Positions 27,809 to 36,684 of a stretch of 64,000 nt of DNA are shown here, in pieces. Origin of the DNA: JBEKIK01 sp963838495 (GTDB lineage Bacteria > Planctomycetota > Planctomycetia > Pirellulales > Thermoguttaceae); assembly GCA_963838495.1 (NCBI GenBank), contig CAWIRC010000001.1, forward strand, positions 1,984,001 to 2,048,000, read 5' to 3'. Made by a program: the position numbers and the translations under genes. Position 1 is the first letter of the stretch. The number at the start of each line of letters is the position of its first letter. A model generated the notes under the pieces. It ran no database searches, was not told the origin of the DNA, and saw nothing but the letters and a program-made list of their open reading frames with translations.

Positions 27809-28623
27809 TTACCGGTGTCCTGTGGCGGGCTGATTGGCCGATTCGGAATTTTGTTGGTTCTGTGATTGTTTTTCCGCGGCGGCTCTAATAGCCACGTTGG
27901 CTAATTGCATGCCGGCCTCAATTTCCTTTGGGCTGAAATAAGATTCGCCCCAGGTCCCGTTGGCATGCCGATAACGTTTGGCCGCCAATTCTTGCCAGGT
28001 CAGGTCGTTGTTCAAGAACCAGGCCGCCGCCTGTGCCGCCCGCTGGTTGATTTGGCCCGTGCCCAAGGCGCGGCAGAGTTCCACGACCGCCGGCTTGTTC
28101 GTGACGTTTTCCAGGGGCTTGATTTCGTATGGAATGCGTTCGTTGGGCTCGCCTTTGCCGTGCTCCAGGCACACGGTGCGCACGAAGAAATTGCCGACTT
28201 TTTCAGGCGGGACGTTGAACATACCCATTCCACCGCTCATGCCTCCCATGCCGCCGCCCATGGATTGGTTGCCGCCGCCGTAACCGCCGGAGGTTGTGGT
28301 TCTGCCGGGATGCCCCGCCTCCGCCTGCTCCGCTGCGCCAAAACGGGCACGGCGGCAAAGGTCTCGGGCAATTTCACGCTCAGGGGCTTATCGGTTTTAT
28401 TCTCGATGAATATCCGGCTTTGCGTGGAATCCTTGGGAATCAGTTTTACCGCGATTTGGCCCTTTTCCATGGCGCTGAACATATCCACCGTTTCCTGGTT
28501 GGCATTGTCAACGCCCGACTTAGGCGCCCGGCCCTCGGCGGCAATTAGCAAGGCCGGCAATAATGCCAGGACGACGACCGAGCCAACCAAAATAAACCGC
28601 CGCTTGTTAATAGATAAAATCAT
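27809..28623 (-). CDS. Exported protein with Gly/Met-rich linker, frameshifted
   Basis: The first frame (28237-28623) starts MILSINKRRFILVGSVVVLA, a signal peptide ending near LIAAEG, then VDMFSAMEKGQIAVKLIPKD and LSVKLPETFAAVPVLAQ, a beta domain about environmental or binding function unknown. The second frame (27809-28261) continues through GGGMGGMSGGMGMF to VGNFFVRTVCLEHGKGEPN and a helical end with RAAQAAAWFLNNDLTWQELA. The frames join between about 28258 and 28345 in a GC-rich stretch that encodes Gly-rich residues; the exact point is ambiguous. Both halves look conserved, so one gene is the best reading. No known family is recognised. Confidence 0.7.
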
Positions 28624-29051
28624 ATGCCATGTCCTCTAAATGCGTATTTAGACTCTCTGCCGGTTACGTATGCAGTGTTTAGTACCTGCTTCCATATATC
28701 TTAATTAGTATGGTCAAGAAAGCCAAGTAAAAAGTAGAACCGCGACTATCCTACAAATCAAGCAAATAACTCTTAAGATGGGTGCAAAGTGGAACAAAGC
28801 CCGGATTCGTTTTTACCCCAAAAAAAGCCGCTTTTTGATGCTATTGGACAAAGTCGATGCAATTCCATCCCGCAATTAAGGAAAAAAACACCTGATATTG
28901 AGTGTTTTTTATCTTATTCCTTACCCCCTCGATAATATTATTGTTGACAGATATGCATTTTATTCTATAAACTTCTCGGTTTATTACACTTACGCTTCTA
29001 CATAAGTTAAGCTAAGCACCCCCCTTTTTCTTCTATAGGAGTACATGAAGC
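28624..29051. other. Divergent intergenic region upstream of hppA
   Basis: No gene supported. AAAAAACACCTGATATTGAGTGTTTTTT (28882-28911) is a possible weak bidirectional terminator. A good sigma-70-like promoter for hppA follows at 28944-28971. Confidence 0.6.
28944..28971 (+). promoter_or_regulatory. Sigma-70-like promoter of hppA
   Basis: TTGACA (28944-28949), a 16-bp spacer and TATAAA (28966-28971). The start codon is about 80 bases downstream, with AGGAG at 29037-29041. Confidence 0.7.
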
Positions 29052-31624
29052 ATGTTTAAGCACGGAAATTCGGGCCGAAAGCCGGCCAGGCGGACGTCGC
29101 ACAGGATGCGCGTCTTATGGTTGTTATTGTTGACAGTGGGCATATTATCGGCGGCGGGCTGGATGTTCCAACAGCCCGAGGCCGCAACATCCGGAATAAG
29201 TGCGGAAAAAACAGACGGCTCCTCCATCAAACTTTGGGAACCGCTCGTCAGCCCCAGGTACATGACGTACGAAAAGATCGCCTTGGTGGCGAACGTTTTT
29301 GTGGCCTTGGCGGGCTTGATCTACGCCGGGCTGTTGGTCAAGGAAGTGTACGGCGCTCCGAAAGGCACCCGCGCATGCAAGAGATCGCACAGGCCGTGCG
29401 CGAGGGCGCAAACGCCTATCTGTATCGACAATTTCGCGTAGTGGGAGTGCTGATCATCATAATCACAGTAGCATTGTTTTTCGCCGCCCAGCGATCATTG
29501 CTGCCGCTGGAAATTTGTTGGGGCCGGGCCATCGCCTTTCTTGTGGGCTCAACCTTTTCCGCCACCGTGGGTTTCGTGGGCATGAGACTGGCCACCGTGG
29601 GCAACCTTCGCGTGGCCACCGCCGCCCAAGATAGTTTCGGCAAGGCCCTGCAACTCGGCTATCGCACCGGCACCATCACCGGCATGTTGACCGACGGCCT
29701 GGGACTGTTTGGCGGTTCGATCATCTTCTTGATTTATGGCGAGCATGCCTATGAAGCCCTCTTGGGATTCGGATTCGGCGGCACGCTTTTGGCCTTGTTC
29801 ATGCGCGTCGGCGGGGGCATCTACACCAAGGCCGCCGACGTGGGCGCCGACCTGGTCGGAAAACTCGAAGCCGGCATCCCCGAGGACGATCCCCGTAACG
29901 CCGCCACCATCGCCGACAACGTGGGCGACAACGTGGGCGACTGCGCCGGTATGGCCGCCGATATATTCGAAAGCTACGAAGTCACCATCGTGGCCGCCAT
30001 GATCCTGGGCATCGCCAGCTTCGGACACAAGGGCGTGATCTTCCCCTTGTTGGTCCGCGCCATAGGCGTGGTGGCCAGCATCATCAGCACCTACTGCGTC
30101 CGCGCAGGCGACAAGGGCGACGTGGCAAAAGCCATGAAAAGCGTAAACATGGGTTTCATCATCGGCTCCATCATCAGCGTCCTCGGCTTCATCATTCTCG
30201 GATTCTTCTACATGCGATTTGATGAATCGTATCCCAACTGGGCACAGATCGCGCCTTATATGAAAGATCTGCCTTTCTGGGTCACGCTCGGGCAAGCGGG
30301 ACTGGACATGCGGCCCGCCTGGACGTGTTTGGTCGGCATTGTGCTGGCCGTGTGTCTGAACAAATGCACCGAATACTACACCGGCACCGAATATAAACCC
30401 GTAAAAGGTCTGGCAAAAGCCTGCGAAACCGGCCATGCCACGAACATCATTCAGGGGTTAGCGGTGGGTTTTGAAAGTTCGGTCTCCGCGGTTATGATCA
30501 TTGCCGCCGCCATTATGGCCAGCATATTGATATATTCCGGCACCAACCCGACGTTCGTGGCCTTCGGCGTGGCCATGTGCGGCATCGGCATGTTGACCCT
30601 CACCGGCAACACCATCTCCATGGACGTGTTCGGACCCGTGGCCGACAACGCCAACGGCATCGGCGAAATGGGTTACGACGAACAACAAATGGGCCCGGCC
30701 AAGTACAAGGAGGCCCGGCAAACCCTCGCCGATCTGGACGCGGTGGGCAATACCACCAAGGCCATCACCAAGGGCATCGCTATCGGTTCCGCCGTGATCG
30801 CCGCCGTTTCGCTGTTCAACAGTTTCATTGTATCGGTTGGATCGGGCGGCGGCGGCGAAAACGAGCGAATCACACGCCCGGTTTACGACGCCGTGGCCGC
30901 CATGCTCTCCATTTCCGATCCGGAGTTGTTCATCGGCATGTTGATCGGGGCCGCCGTGCCGTTCCTGTTCAGCTCCATGACCATCCGCGCCGTGGGCCGG
31001 GCGGCCTTCCTTATCGTCAAGGAGTGCCGCATACAGTTCCGCGACAAGGATATCTGGGAAGGTAAAAAGAAACCCAATTACGGCCGCGTGGTCGATATCT
31101 GCACCGGCTCCGCGCAAAAAGAATTGATCGGCCCGGGGCTCCTGGCCATGCTCGTGCCCATGCTCGTCGGTTTCGGGCTGGGACCGATCGCTTTGGCAGG
31201 GTTCCTGGGCGGCATGATCGTTTCCGGCCAATTGCTGGCCGTGTTCATGGCCAACTCCGGCGGCGCTTGGGATAACGCCAAGAAAACCATCGAAGACGAG
31301 CCCCGCACCGAAACCACCGGCAAGGGCAGCGAAAAACACAAGGCCGCCATTACCGGCGACACCGTGGGCGATCCCTTGAAAGACACCTCCGGCCCGGCCA
31401 TCAACCCCCTGATCAAAGTCATGAATATGGTCAGCTTGTTGATCATCGGCCTGGTTCTGCCCTATCATTGGAACGTGGTCGATAAGCTCAAAGCTCAAGG
31501 CGTAAATGTCACGGGAAAATCGCACGATAGCCTGTTCTGGATCGTGCTGGTTGTCGGAGTGCTCGGTTTGCTCTGGGCAATCTGGCAGTCGAAACGCGAA
31601 ACCCCCGACATGATCGAAAGGTAA
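29052..31624 (+). CDS. hppA: Membrane-bound H+-translocating pyrophosphatase (K+-independent type), frameshifted near the N-terminus
   Basis: Couples hydrolysis of pyrophosphate to ion pumping. Motifs: DVGADLVGKLEAGIPEDDPR followed by NAATIADNVGDNVGDCAGMA (substrate site), and TGDTVGDPLKDTSGPAINPL at the C-terminal end. The position that sets potassium dependence reads GNTTKAITKG; lysine there and threonine three residues later mark the K+-independent class. The first frame (29052-29441) supplies the first helices and YEKIALVANVFVALAGLIYA; one extra base near 29369-29371 joins it to MQEIAQAVREGANAYLYRQF. The N-terminus is extended by a signal-like helix, residues 20-38. This pump saves energy in low-energy or anaerobic life. 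Confidence 0.94.
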
Positions 31625-31674
31625 ATATCATTCCTTATTCGATAACGGCTTGATAATTCAATATGTTGGGGCGG

Positions 31675-31695
31675 CAGTTAAACTGCCGCCCCAAC
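31675..31695. repeat. GGGGCGGCAGTT hairpin repeat
   Basis: GTTGGGGCGGCAGTTAAACTGCCGCCCCAAC; a perfect 15-base-arm palindrome starting just before this interval's centre, after hppA. In the plus direction it is followed by TTTTCG, so weak terminator activity is possible. Confidence 0.85.
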
Positions 31696-31712
31696 TTTTC
31701 GAATTGCGAATT

Positions 31713-31777
31713 AAGCCCACGGGCCGCAGCCCGTGGGCTTGTTTTATAATGTAAAGCCGCGACCATTGGTCGCGCTT
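31713..31777. repeat. CCCACGGGC palindrome and AAAGCCGCGACC repeat
   Basis: AAGCCCACGGGCCGCAGCCCGTGGGCTT (31713-31740) is followed by TAAAGCCGCGACCATTGGTCGCGCTT (about 31750-31776); the second recurs at about 46188 and 46226. Confidence 0.85.
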
Positions 31778-31806
31778 GAATATGAAACCGCGCTCATCGA
31801 TCACGC

Positions 31807-33525
31807 TTACGTAGCAGGCGCACTCCGTGTGCCGTTTCTTTTCTTCCACCAAATCCGCACCCCCAAGCCGGCCAATGCTAAAAGCACGGCCGCGTTGGGC
31901 TCCGGCACGGAAATTATATCAGAACCGCCGGCCGCCGGCCCGCCAGGAATCGCACGGATGACAACCGTGGCCCCGGCCTCGATCGTCAATGTATCCACCG
32001 CGATCGAATCGGCCGTAAGCGTGGTCGAATACGCCCCGCCGCCCACGACCAGGTCGCCTTGGCCGCTTATGGAGTGCAAGTTCGCCGTTTCGCCGGCAAT
32101 TGCCAGCGTGCCGGCCTCGATGGCGGTGTCGCCCGAGTATGCGAACGAGCCGGTGAGCGTCCAGGTTCCGGCGCCTTGTTTTATCAGTGCCAGCGTCCCG
32201 CCGCTTGTGCCGTCGCTGATCGCGCCGCTGATTTGGCCGTCGCCCGCCCCGCCCAAAATTAGATTTTGCATTCCGCCCGGAGACGCGCCGCCGATATCAC
32301 CCGTTACGATCAGTTTCTGCCCTGAAGCGACGCCGTCGTTCACGAGAATGCCGTTGCCCACCAAAGCAATATTGCAGTTAAAGGTTTGGCTGTTTGCAAC
32401 TGCGTTGGTTACGGTGATCGATCCCCCCGCATCCAGTGTCAACGTGTCGCCGCTAAAGGTGAACGAACCGGTCGGCGCGGCGTCGAAAGTTATGCTGGCG
32501 ACATGCTGGTTGCCGTCTAAAATGATATTTGCCTGTGTATTATTGTTGAAAACGACATTTTGTCCCGAGCCGGGCGCGGAACCGGAACTCCAGTTGGCGG
32601 CGTTGCCCCATTTACCGTCCGCGGCGCCCGTCCAAAATGGTTTAGGACCGGTGGCCAGGTTATCGATTAAAAAATACGTCGGCGTCAGAATTCCGTTCTC
32701 GTTGTAATCGGACGATTCCATATCGAATTCCAGCGACTTGACTCCGCCGCCGAAACTCGACAGATCGACCCAAGTCCACTGGTTGACTATATAATTGTCT
32801 TTCCTCGGATCGTCGGCCCGAGCGCCGGGATCGCGAAAATCGGCGAGATAGAAAACTACCGGCAGGCCGCTCGCCGCGCCGGTTGCGTCTTTGCCGTAGA
32901 TGATGAGTCTCAAATAGTCCTGGTCCGCGGCGGAGAACTTTTTCGCCGCGAATGTGCCCACCCACGGCGGGTCGCCCTCCATCATCGAATAATATTCGTA
33001 GTTGTTGGTGGAAAAAAACCCGCCTTGAACCGACGTCGGACTGGGCAGCGTTATGGCCGTGCCGGCGGGATCGCCGAACGTATAGCCTACGCCGTAAACG
33101 CCCGAACCCGTCAGCCCCCCTGCGTCGCCTCCCGACGCGGCGTAGTATTGGCTGGTCCAGCCCGTCGGCACGGGATGGAGATTGCCGTTTGAACCGTCTC
33201 CGGGATTGTAATCCCCGGGCATATAATCGGCCGGATTGTAAGTCATGTTTGAATACGCCCAACCCGACCAATAACCGTCGGCATCGCAATTATTATGAAA
33301 ATCGACCCCGCCGCTGGTGAATTTGCCGGATGTATATGTATACGGCCAGGGCGTCGTTTGATGCACGACGGTTCCGTTCGGATCAGGCCCGTGCCACTCG
33401 CTTTCGGCCGGCAGGAGCAAATCTTCAAAATCGACGACGTCGGCCCGGCCGCCGGACGCATGAATCGCGCCGCCTGTCGCGAATGCGACAACAATTATCA
33501 ACAAAGAAAAACGATGCGCTGTCAT
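31807..33525 (-). CDS. DUF4465 domain / autotransporter-repeat / PEP-CTERM surface protein
   Basis: 572 residues; AAGGAGAG precedes the ATG at 33525. Signal peptide MTAHRFSLLIIVVAFATGG; then DUF4465 at about 31-265, with the family landmarks VDFEDL, DGYWSGWAYSNM, SGVYGVGYTFG, NNYEYYSMMEGDPP, AAKKFSAADQDYLRLIIYGK, VVFYLADFRDP, VNQWTWVDLSSFG and TPTYFLIDNL. After a beta-rich part comes an autotransporter-associated strand repeat (LIKQGAGTWTLTGSFAYSGD) and a PEP-CTERM tail (VPEPNAAVLLALAGLGVRIW). DUF4465 includes, to my recollection, BtuH-type cobamide-binding surface proteins of Bacteroides. It is 69 bases behind a DUF1559 gene led by a cobalamin riboswitch, which fits a cobamide-related role. 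The last residues (NGTRSAPAT) are encoded by a palindromic repeat. Confidence 0.88.
   Translation of the reverse strand: MTAHRFSLLIIVVAFATGGAIHASGGRADVVDFEDLLLPAESEWHGPDPNGTVVHQTTPWPYTYTSGKFTSGGVDFHNNCDADGYWSGWAYSNMTYNPADYMPGDYNPGDGSNGNLHPVPTGWTSQYYAASGGDAGGLTGSGVYGVGYTFGDPAGTAITLPSPTSVQGGFFSTNNYEYYSMMEGDPPWVGTFAAKKFSAADQDYLRLIIYGKDATGAASGLPVVFYLADFRDPGARADDPRKDNYIVNQWTWVDLSSFGGGVKSLEFDMESSDYNENGILTPTYFLIDNLATGPKPFWTGAADGKWGNAANWSSGSAPGSGQNVVFNNNTQANIILDGNQHVASITFDAAPTGSFTFSGDTLTLDAGGSITVTNAVANSQTFNCNIALVGNGILVNDGVASGQKLIVTGDIGGASPGGMQNLILGGAGDGQISGAISDGTSGGTLALIKQGAGTWTLTGSFAYSGDTAIEAGTLAIAGETANLHSISGQGDLVVGGGAYSTTLTADSIAVDTLTIEAGATVVIRAIPGGPAAGGSDIISVPEPNAAVLLALAGLGVRIWWKKRNGTRSAPAT
31812..31834. 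repeat. GGCGCACTCCGTGTGCC repeat at the 3' end of the DUF4465 gene
   Basis: GCAGGCGCACTCCGTGTGCCG, same family as 3911 and 7479, overlaps the coding end of the gene and encodes its last residues. Confidence 0.75.
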
Positions 33526-33540
33526 AAAATGTCTCTCCTT

Positions 33541-33566
33541 GAAAAAAACCGACCGCGTTCAACGTC
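33541..33566 (-). terminator. Possible weak intergenic terminator
   Basis: On the minus strand CCGAC GTTGAACGCG GTCGG is followed by TTTTTTT, between the DUF1559 and DUF4465 genes. The stem is only five pairs, so it may at most reduce read-through. Confidence 0.35.
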
Positions 33567-33594
33567 GGCGCCAAACATTGCCAGTAAATGCCGT

Positions 33595-34425
33595 TTAAAA
33601 TTCGCCCACCGCTTCTTTGCCGTTGCGGGTGCAGATCGCGGCCAGAACGTTCAGGTCCATGTCCTGGCTTAAAAATCGCCCGCCGCCGTCGGCCATCAGT
33701 CCGTTCACTCCGCCGGGATGCTTGCTCCACAGATCGTTTTCTTGAGCCGAATTTATGGCGCTCGAAACGTCGAATACGTTCCCGCCGTAAATCCACTGCA
33801 TGTCCGGCGACCGCGAATCTTCCGAAACCATCAGCGTGTGGCTTGTGCCGTCGATCACGTCCCGCGCACAAATGTACTTGGTATAGATCATCATGCCCTG
33901 CGGACCGCTTTTCGGATCCGGACTGGGCACAATTCGCTGCCCGTATATGCCGCCGTAATCGCATACCGCGAATCTATCGTTCAAATACGAACTCCGCGAA
34001 TGACTGGGACATAGATACAAGGGCACGATCTCGGCCGCCGCGGCGGCGTTCTCGGAACTGTCGTATGCCTTCGTAAAATCAATTCGCTTGGCAAGCGAGT
34101 TCAATTCCACGTAAGGCAAAATGTACGCCGACCAGGCCAATTGCCGGCCGTTCGGATAAAGGAGTCTGTTGGTGCCCGGAATCTTCAGCGTTTTCATTTC
34201 CACGCCGCCAAGCGGATAATGCTTGTACACGTCGTGGAAGGCCAGCACGCCCAGGCCGATCTGGTGCAGATTGTTCAGGCAGCCCATCCGCCGCGCCGAT
34301 TCCCGCGAGGATTGTATCGCCGGCAACAGCATCCCCGCCAGCAGCCCGATGACGGCGATCACCACCAGTAATTCGACCAGCGAAAAGCCCGAGGCACGAG
34401 CAAACCAAAAACGGTTGCGGGCCAT
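33595..34425 (-). CDS. DUF1559 prepilin-like protein (H-X9-DG)
   Basis: 276 residues from the ATG at 34425; the longer frame to 34767 crosses the riboswitch and is rejected. The type IV prepilin signal is clear: MARNRFWFARASG then FSLVELLVVIAVIGLLAGML with Glu at +5 after the cleaved Gly. The conserved CLNNLHQIGLGVLAFHDVY and the C-terminal H-X9-DG motif HPGGVNGLMADGG define DUF1559 (also called SBP_bac_10), a family much expanded in planctomycetes. Function is unknown; pseudopilin-like surface fibres are a reasonable view. A cobalamin riboswitch (34483-34745) is its leader, and the DUF4465 gene follows, so repression by B12 is inferred. Confidence 0.9.
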   Translation of the reverse strand: MARNRFWFARASGFSLVELLVVIAVIGLLAGMLLPAIQSSRESARRMGCLNNLHQIGLGVLAFHDVYKHYPLGGVEMKTLKIPGTNRLLYPNGRQLAWSAYILPYVELNSLAKRIDFTKAYDSSENAAAAAEIVPLYLCPSHSRSSYLNDRFAVCDYGGIYGQRIVPSPDPKSGPQGMMIYTKYICARDVIDGTSHTLMVSEDSRSPDMQWIYGGNVFDVSSAINSAQENDLWSKHPGGVNGLMADGGGRFLSQDMDLNVLAAICTRNGKEAVGEF

Positions 34426-34482
34426 GAAACACCAACATCGAAATACGCGCTGCCCTTTGTCCCTCGCAAAGAGCACACTACC

Positions 34483-34745
34483 CGCGTTGGTAGGTCTTCT
34501 GACTCCCGAGCCTGAGTCCGGCCTGGCCTTCTCATCCTGCCGATGGTGAATGATAAGCACTCGTGTGCCACTGCTTGCTTGCAAGCAGTGCTTGCTAAAA
34601 GTTATCCACCATCGCGACAGGACAATGGCCAATGAGATTGGGCCGTCCTTCTTACGCTCGGTCACAGCGGCGGGGCCGTCCCGGTTTTGCACCGGAGTTC
34701 CCTGTTTGTCGGCGCTTCCAGCGGAAGAAAACCGACCACCAACGC
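34483..34745 (-). promoter_or_regulatory. Cobalamin riboswitch
   Basis: Read on the minus strand. P1 pairs CGTTGGTGGTC (34744-34734) with GACCTACCAACG (34496-34485), allowing one bulged A. The core has GGGAACTCCGGTGCAAAACC then GGGACGGCCCCGCCGCTGTG (about 34706-34663), which closely follows the consensus of the class I cobalamin aptamer, and the B12-box GGGAGTCAGAAGACCTACC (34507-34489). The variable arm between (about 34520-34645) is long because it contains a palindromic repeat at 34562-34590. The downstream DUF1559 start is 58 bases after P1, leaving room for an expression platform such as the CTTTG-GAGGGA-CAAAG hairpin. Confidence 0.93.
34562..34590. repeat. CACTGCTTGC palindrome inside the riboswitch arm
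   Basis: GTGCCACTGCTTGCTTGCAAGCAGTG, near identical to 1486-1515, lies between the aptamer core and the B12 box. Confidence 0.85.
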
Positions 34746-35165
34746 ACCGATGGAACGAATGTAACAATATAAATCTAGCAGTCCATCCGGATTTGTAAAG
34801 AGGACTTTCGAAAAATGATTTTTAGATTAGGAAATCGGAATTATTGCAAATTGAAAATTGCAAATTTCAAATTGCAAATCGAACAACCGCAACCACTTAT
34901 GTCGCAATCCCTTCGCAAATGCCCCGTACGTTGTACTGCGTACTATAACAGCGCCGGATGCCTTCTTTATGTCTCCAATTCTCTACCCAAATCGTTCACG
35001 CCTCTTTCTAAACATTGATCCATTATGCCTTTTCTCTAGCCCAGGCGTTTACGCCTGCGGGTTAAACGAGGCCACATTCCTATTTTTTCTTTAAGCCCCT
35101 TTAGGGCGCAAATTTTCCGTCGAATGGCCGCATGATCATGAAAACAATATCTCCATTTCTCCATT
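34746..35165. other. Intergenic region upstream of the riboswitch
   Basis: Should contain the promoter for the cobalamin-riboswitch transcript. It also holds an AT-rich GCAAATT repeat (34842-34880). No gene is supported. Confidence 0.5.
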
Positions 35166-36152
35166 CTATGCGTCATTTTCCGCCTTCCGCCGGCTTTTTA
35201 CCGCCCGCCGAAAAAGCAGCACGACGGAGATCATCCAGATGACAAAAGCGAGAAAGATGATTGGTCCTTCAGGTTCATGTGGAGGCATATATTCAATACT
35301 TGCTATATCTTTTTCTTCTCCGGAAAAGAGTTTTTTCCATTCTGAGATATCCATATTTGATGGCACAGAATGTACCGAAGTATCGGCAAACAGCATATTG
35401 ATCAAATTGGCATGATTGGACCCAATGTGAAGCCCTTTTCCAGTTTTTAATCCTTCCAAGGCTTCGTCCACAGTCAGATCACGCGGCTCAGCCCAATTTA
35501 TGTCTGAATTTACTATCTCCACGGCCATGACAGTATGCGATCCGCCATCTGGCAGATCTGATAAACGTATTGCCCCATTTTCCCGCCATGCAGTTCCAGG
35601 CCCGATTACGGCCACATAGTCTGTCATATTTTTCGTATATATTCCACTTTGGCAACAAAATAATTCCCACCAGAATCCACTTAATATTCCGGCATTGTGA
35701 GTACTATTCCAAGGTTCATCCATCTTCAAAGAATTATAAAGATTACCGTAATCAAACATCGGTAATATTTCTACGCGCCAGCTAAATAATGGTTTGCCTT
35801 TTTCGTCACATTTATATACCACAGGAAGACATTCGTGAACTTTGTGATATTCATGTAATACATCACCTATTTGCTTTAAGTTGTGCATGCATGCCCTGCG
35901 ATACATATCCGGACTCGCATGTGAATAAAGTGGCGATAAGAACCAGGGGAAAATAATTCCAAAAAAGAAAATAACAGCGGCTTGCTTGATTCCTGCTTTT
36001 AATTTCTCAGCTTGGTTGAGGCAAAATGCGGCGAGTAGAATTACCACAATGACCCATATGGCAATAAACCATATACCCAATGGAGCGAACAGCGCCAGCG
36101 AGGCGGCCACGTTGAAAATGATCAAAAAAAGCGTGGATAGTCGAAACTGCAT
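35166..36152 (-). CDS. Membrane protein with DUF1559-type domain
   Basis: 328 residues from the ATG at 36152. The N-terminus MQFRLSTLFLIIFNVAASLA and two more hydrophobic stretches anchor it in the membrane rather than giving a prepilin peptide. The DUF1559 core is visible as CMHNLKQIGDVLHEYHKVHE, SWRVEILPMFDYGNLYNSL, PDGGSHTVMAVEIV and SNHANLINMLFADTSVHSV; the H-X9-DG motif ends in Asp-Thr instead of Asp-Gly. A last helix GPIIFLAFVIWMISVVLLF with a basic end closes the protein. A possible role in surface organisation is unproven. The upstream in-frame extension is encoded by an AT-rich repeat and is rejected. Confidence 0.8.
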   Translation of the reverse strand: MQFRLSTLFLIIFNVAASLALFAPLGIWFIAIWVIVVILLAAFCLNQAEKLKAGIKQAAVIFFFGIIFPWFLSPLYSHASPDMYRRACMHNLKQIGDVLHEYHKVHECLPVVYKCDEKGKPLFSWRVEILPMFDYGNLYNSLKMDEPWNSTHNAGILSGFWWELFCCQSGIYTKNMTDYVAVIGPGTAWRENGAIRLSDLPDGGSHTVMAVEIVNSDINWAEPRDLTVDEALEGLKTGKGLHIGSNHANLINMLFADTSVHSVPSNMDISEWKKLFSGEEKDIASIEYMPPHEPEGPIIFLAFVIWMISVVLLFRRAVKSRRKAENDA

Positions 36153-36223
36153 GGGAATATCAAAAATAAATCGAACTACAATGAAATGCCTTTGTTCACG
36201 CCCAATTTGAATCCTTATCCCCG

Positions 36224-36264
36224 TCCAATTTGCAATTTGCAATTTACATTTTTCAATTTGCATT
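36224..36264. repeat. AT-rich CAATTTGCAATTTGCAATTT repeat
   Basis: Copy between the DUF1559-like gene and nikR. Confidence 0.8.
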
Positions 36265-36270
36265 ACAACT

Positions 36271-36684
36271 TCAATGTCCTTCCGCGCTGGCCATCACCAA
36301 TTCGCCCTTGAAAATGCCCTTCAGCCCGCGCAATTGGGCGGCGATTTTTTGCAGCCGCCTGGCCGGGCCGCGAAGCACGATCACCTCAAGGCAAAGATCA
36401 TGGGTCAAATGCGCGTGCAGCGTGGAAATCACCAGATCGGTGTTGTCGTGCTGCAAGGCCGTGAGATGATCGCGAAGCTGCGCCCTGTGATGATCGTAAA
36501 CCAAAGTCAGCGTGCCGGCCGCGTCCTTGCTGTCCGACTGCCAGGCGTTTTGAGTAAGCTTGTCGCGGAGCAATTGGCGAATCGCCTCGCTCCGCGTGGC
36601 AAAATGCTCGTCTTTGCAATAACGATCGAATTGTTCCAAAAGATCGTCTTCCAAGGACACTGAAAAGCGGACGACGTTGGGCAT
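36271..36684 (-). CDS. nikR: Nickel-responsive regulator NikR
   Basis: 137 residues: ribbon-helix-helix domain (VVRFSVSLEDDLLEQFDRYC, RSEAIRQLLRDKL) plus ACT-type nickel domain. Nickel ligands correspond to His79 (LQHD), His90 and His92 (TLHAH) and Cys98 (DLCLEV). NikR represses nickel uptake when Ni is plentiful. No nickel transporter is beside it here; the hyp cluster is 12 kb away, so the two together point to a nickel economy for NiFe hydrogenase. The ATG at 36684 fits the family; the longer frame is rejected. Confidence 0.93.
   Translation of the reverse strand: MPNVVRFSVSLEDDLLEQFDRYCKDEHFATRSEAIRQLLRDKLTQNAWQSDSKDAAGTLTLVYDHHRAQLRDHLTALQHDNTDLVISTLHAHLTHDLCLEVIVLRGPARRLQKIAAQLRGLKGIFKGELVMASAEGH

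Noticed and set aside
28882..28911. AAAAAACACC...GTGTTTTTT as a firm terminator
   Set aside because: The stem is AT-rich with a long loop, so it is reported only as a possibility in the gap description.
30458..31525. Minus-strand frame of 355 codons rich in His, Gly and Asp
   Set aside because: Antisense shadow of hppA, with composition explained by the complementary codons.
34426..34767. N-terminal extension of the DUF1559 protein to 34767
   Set aside because: The extension is a read-through of the riboswitch; the prepilin peptide starts at 34425.
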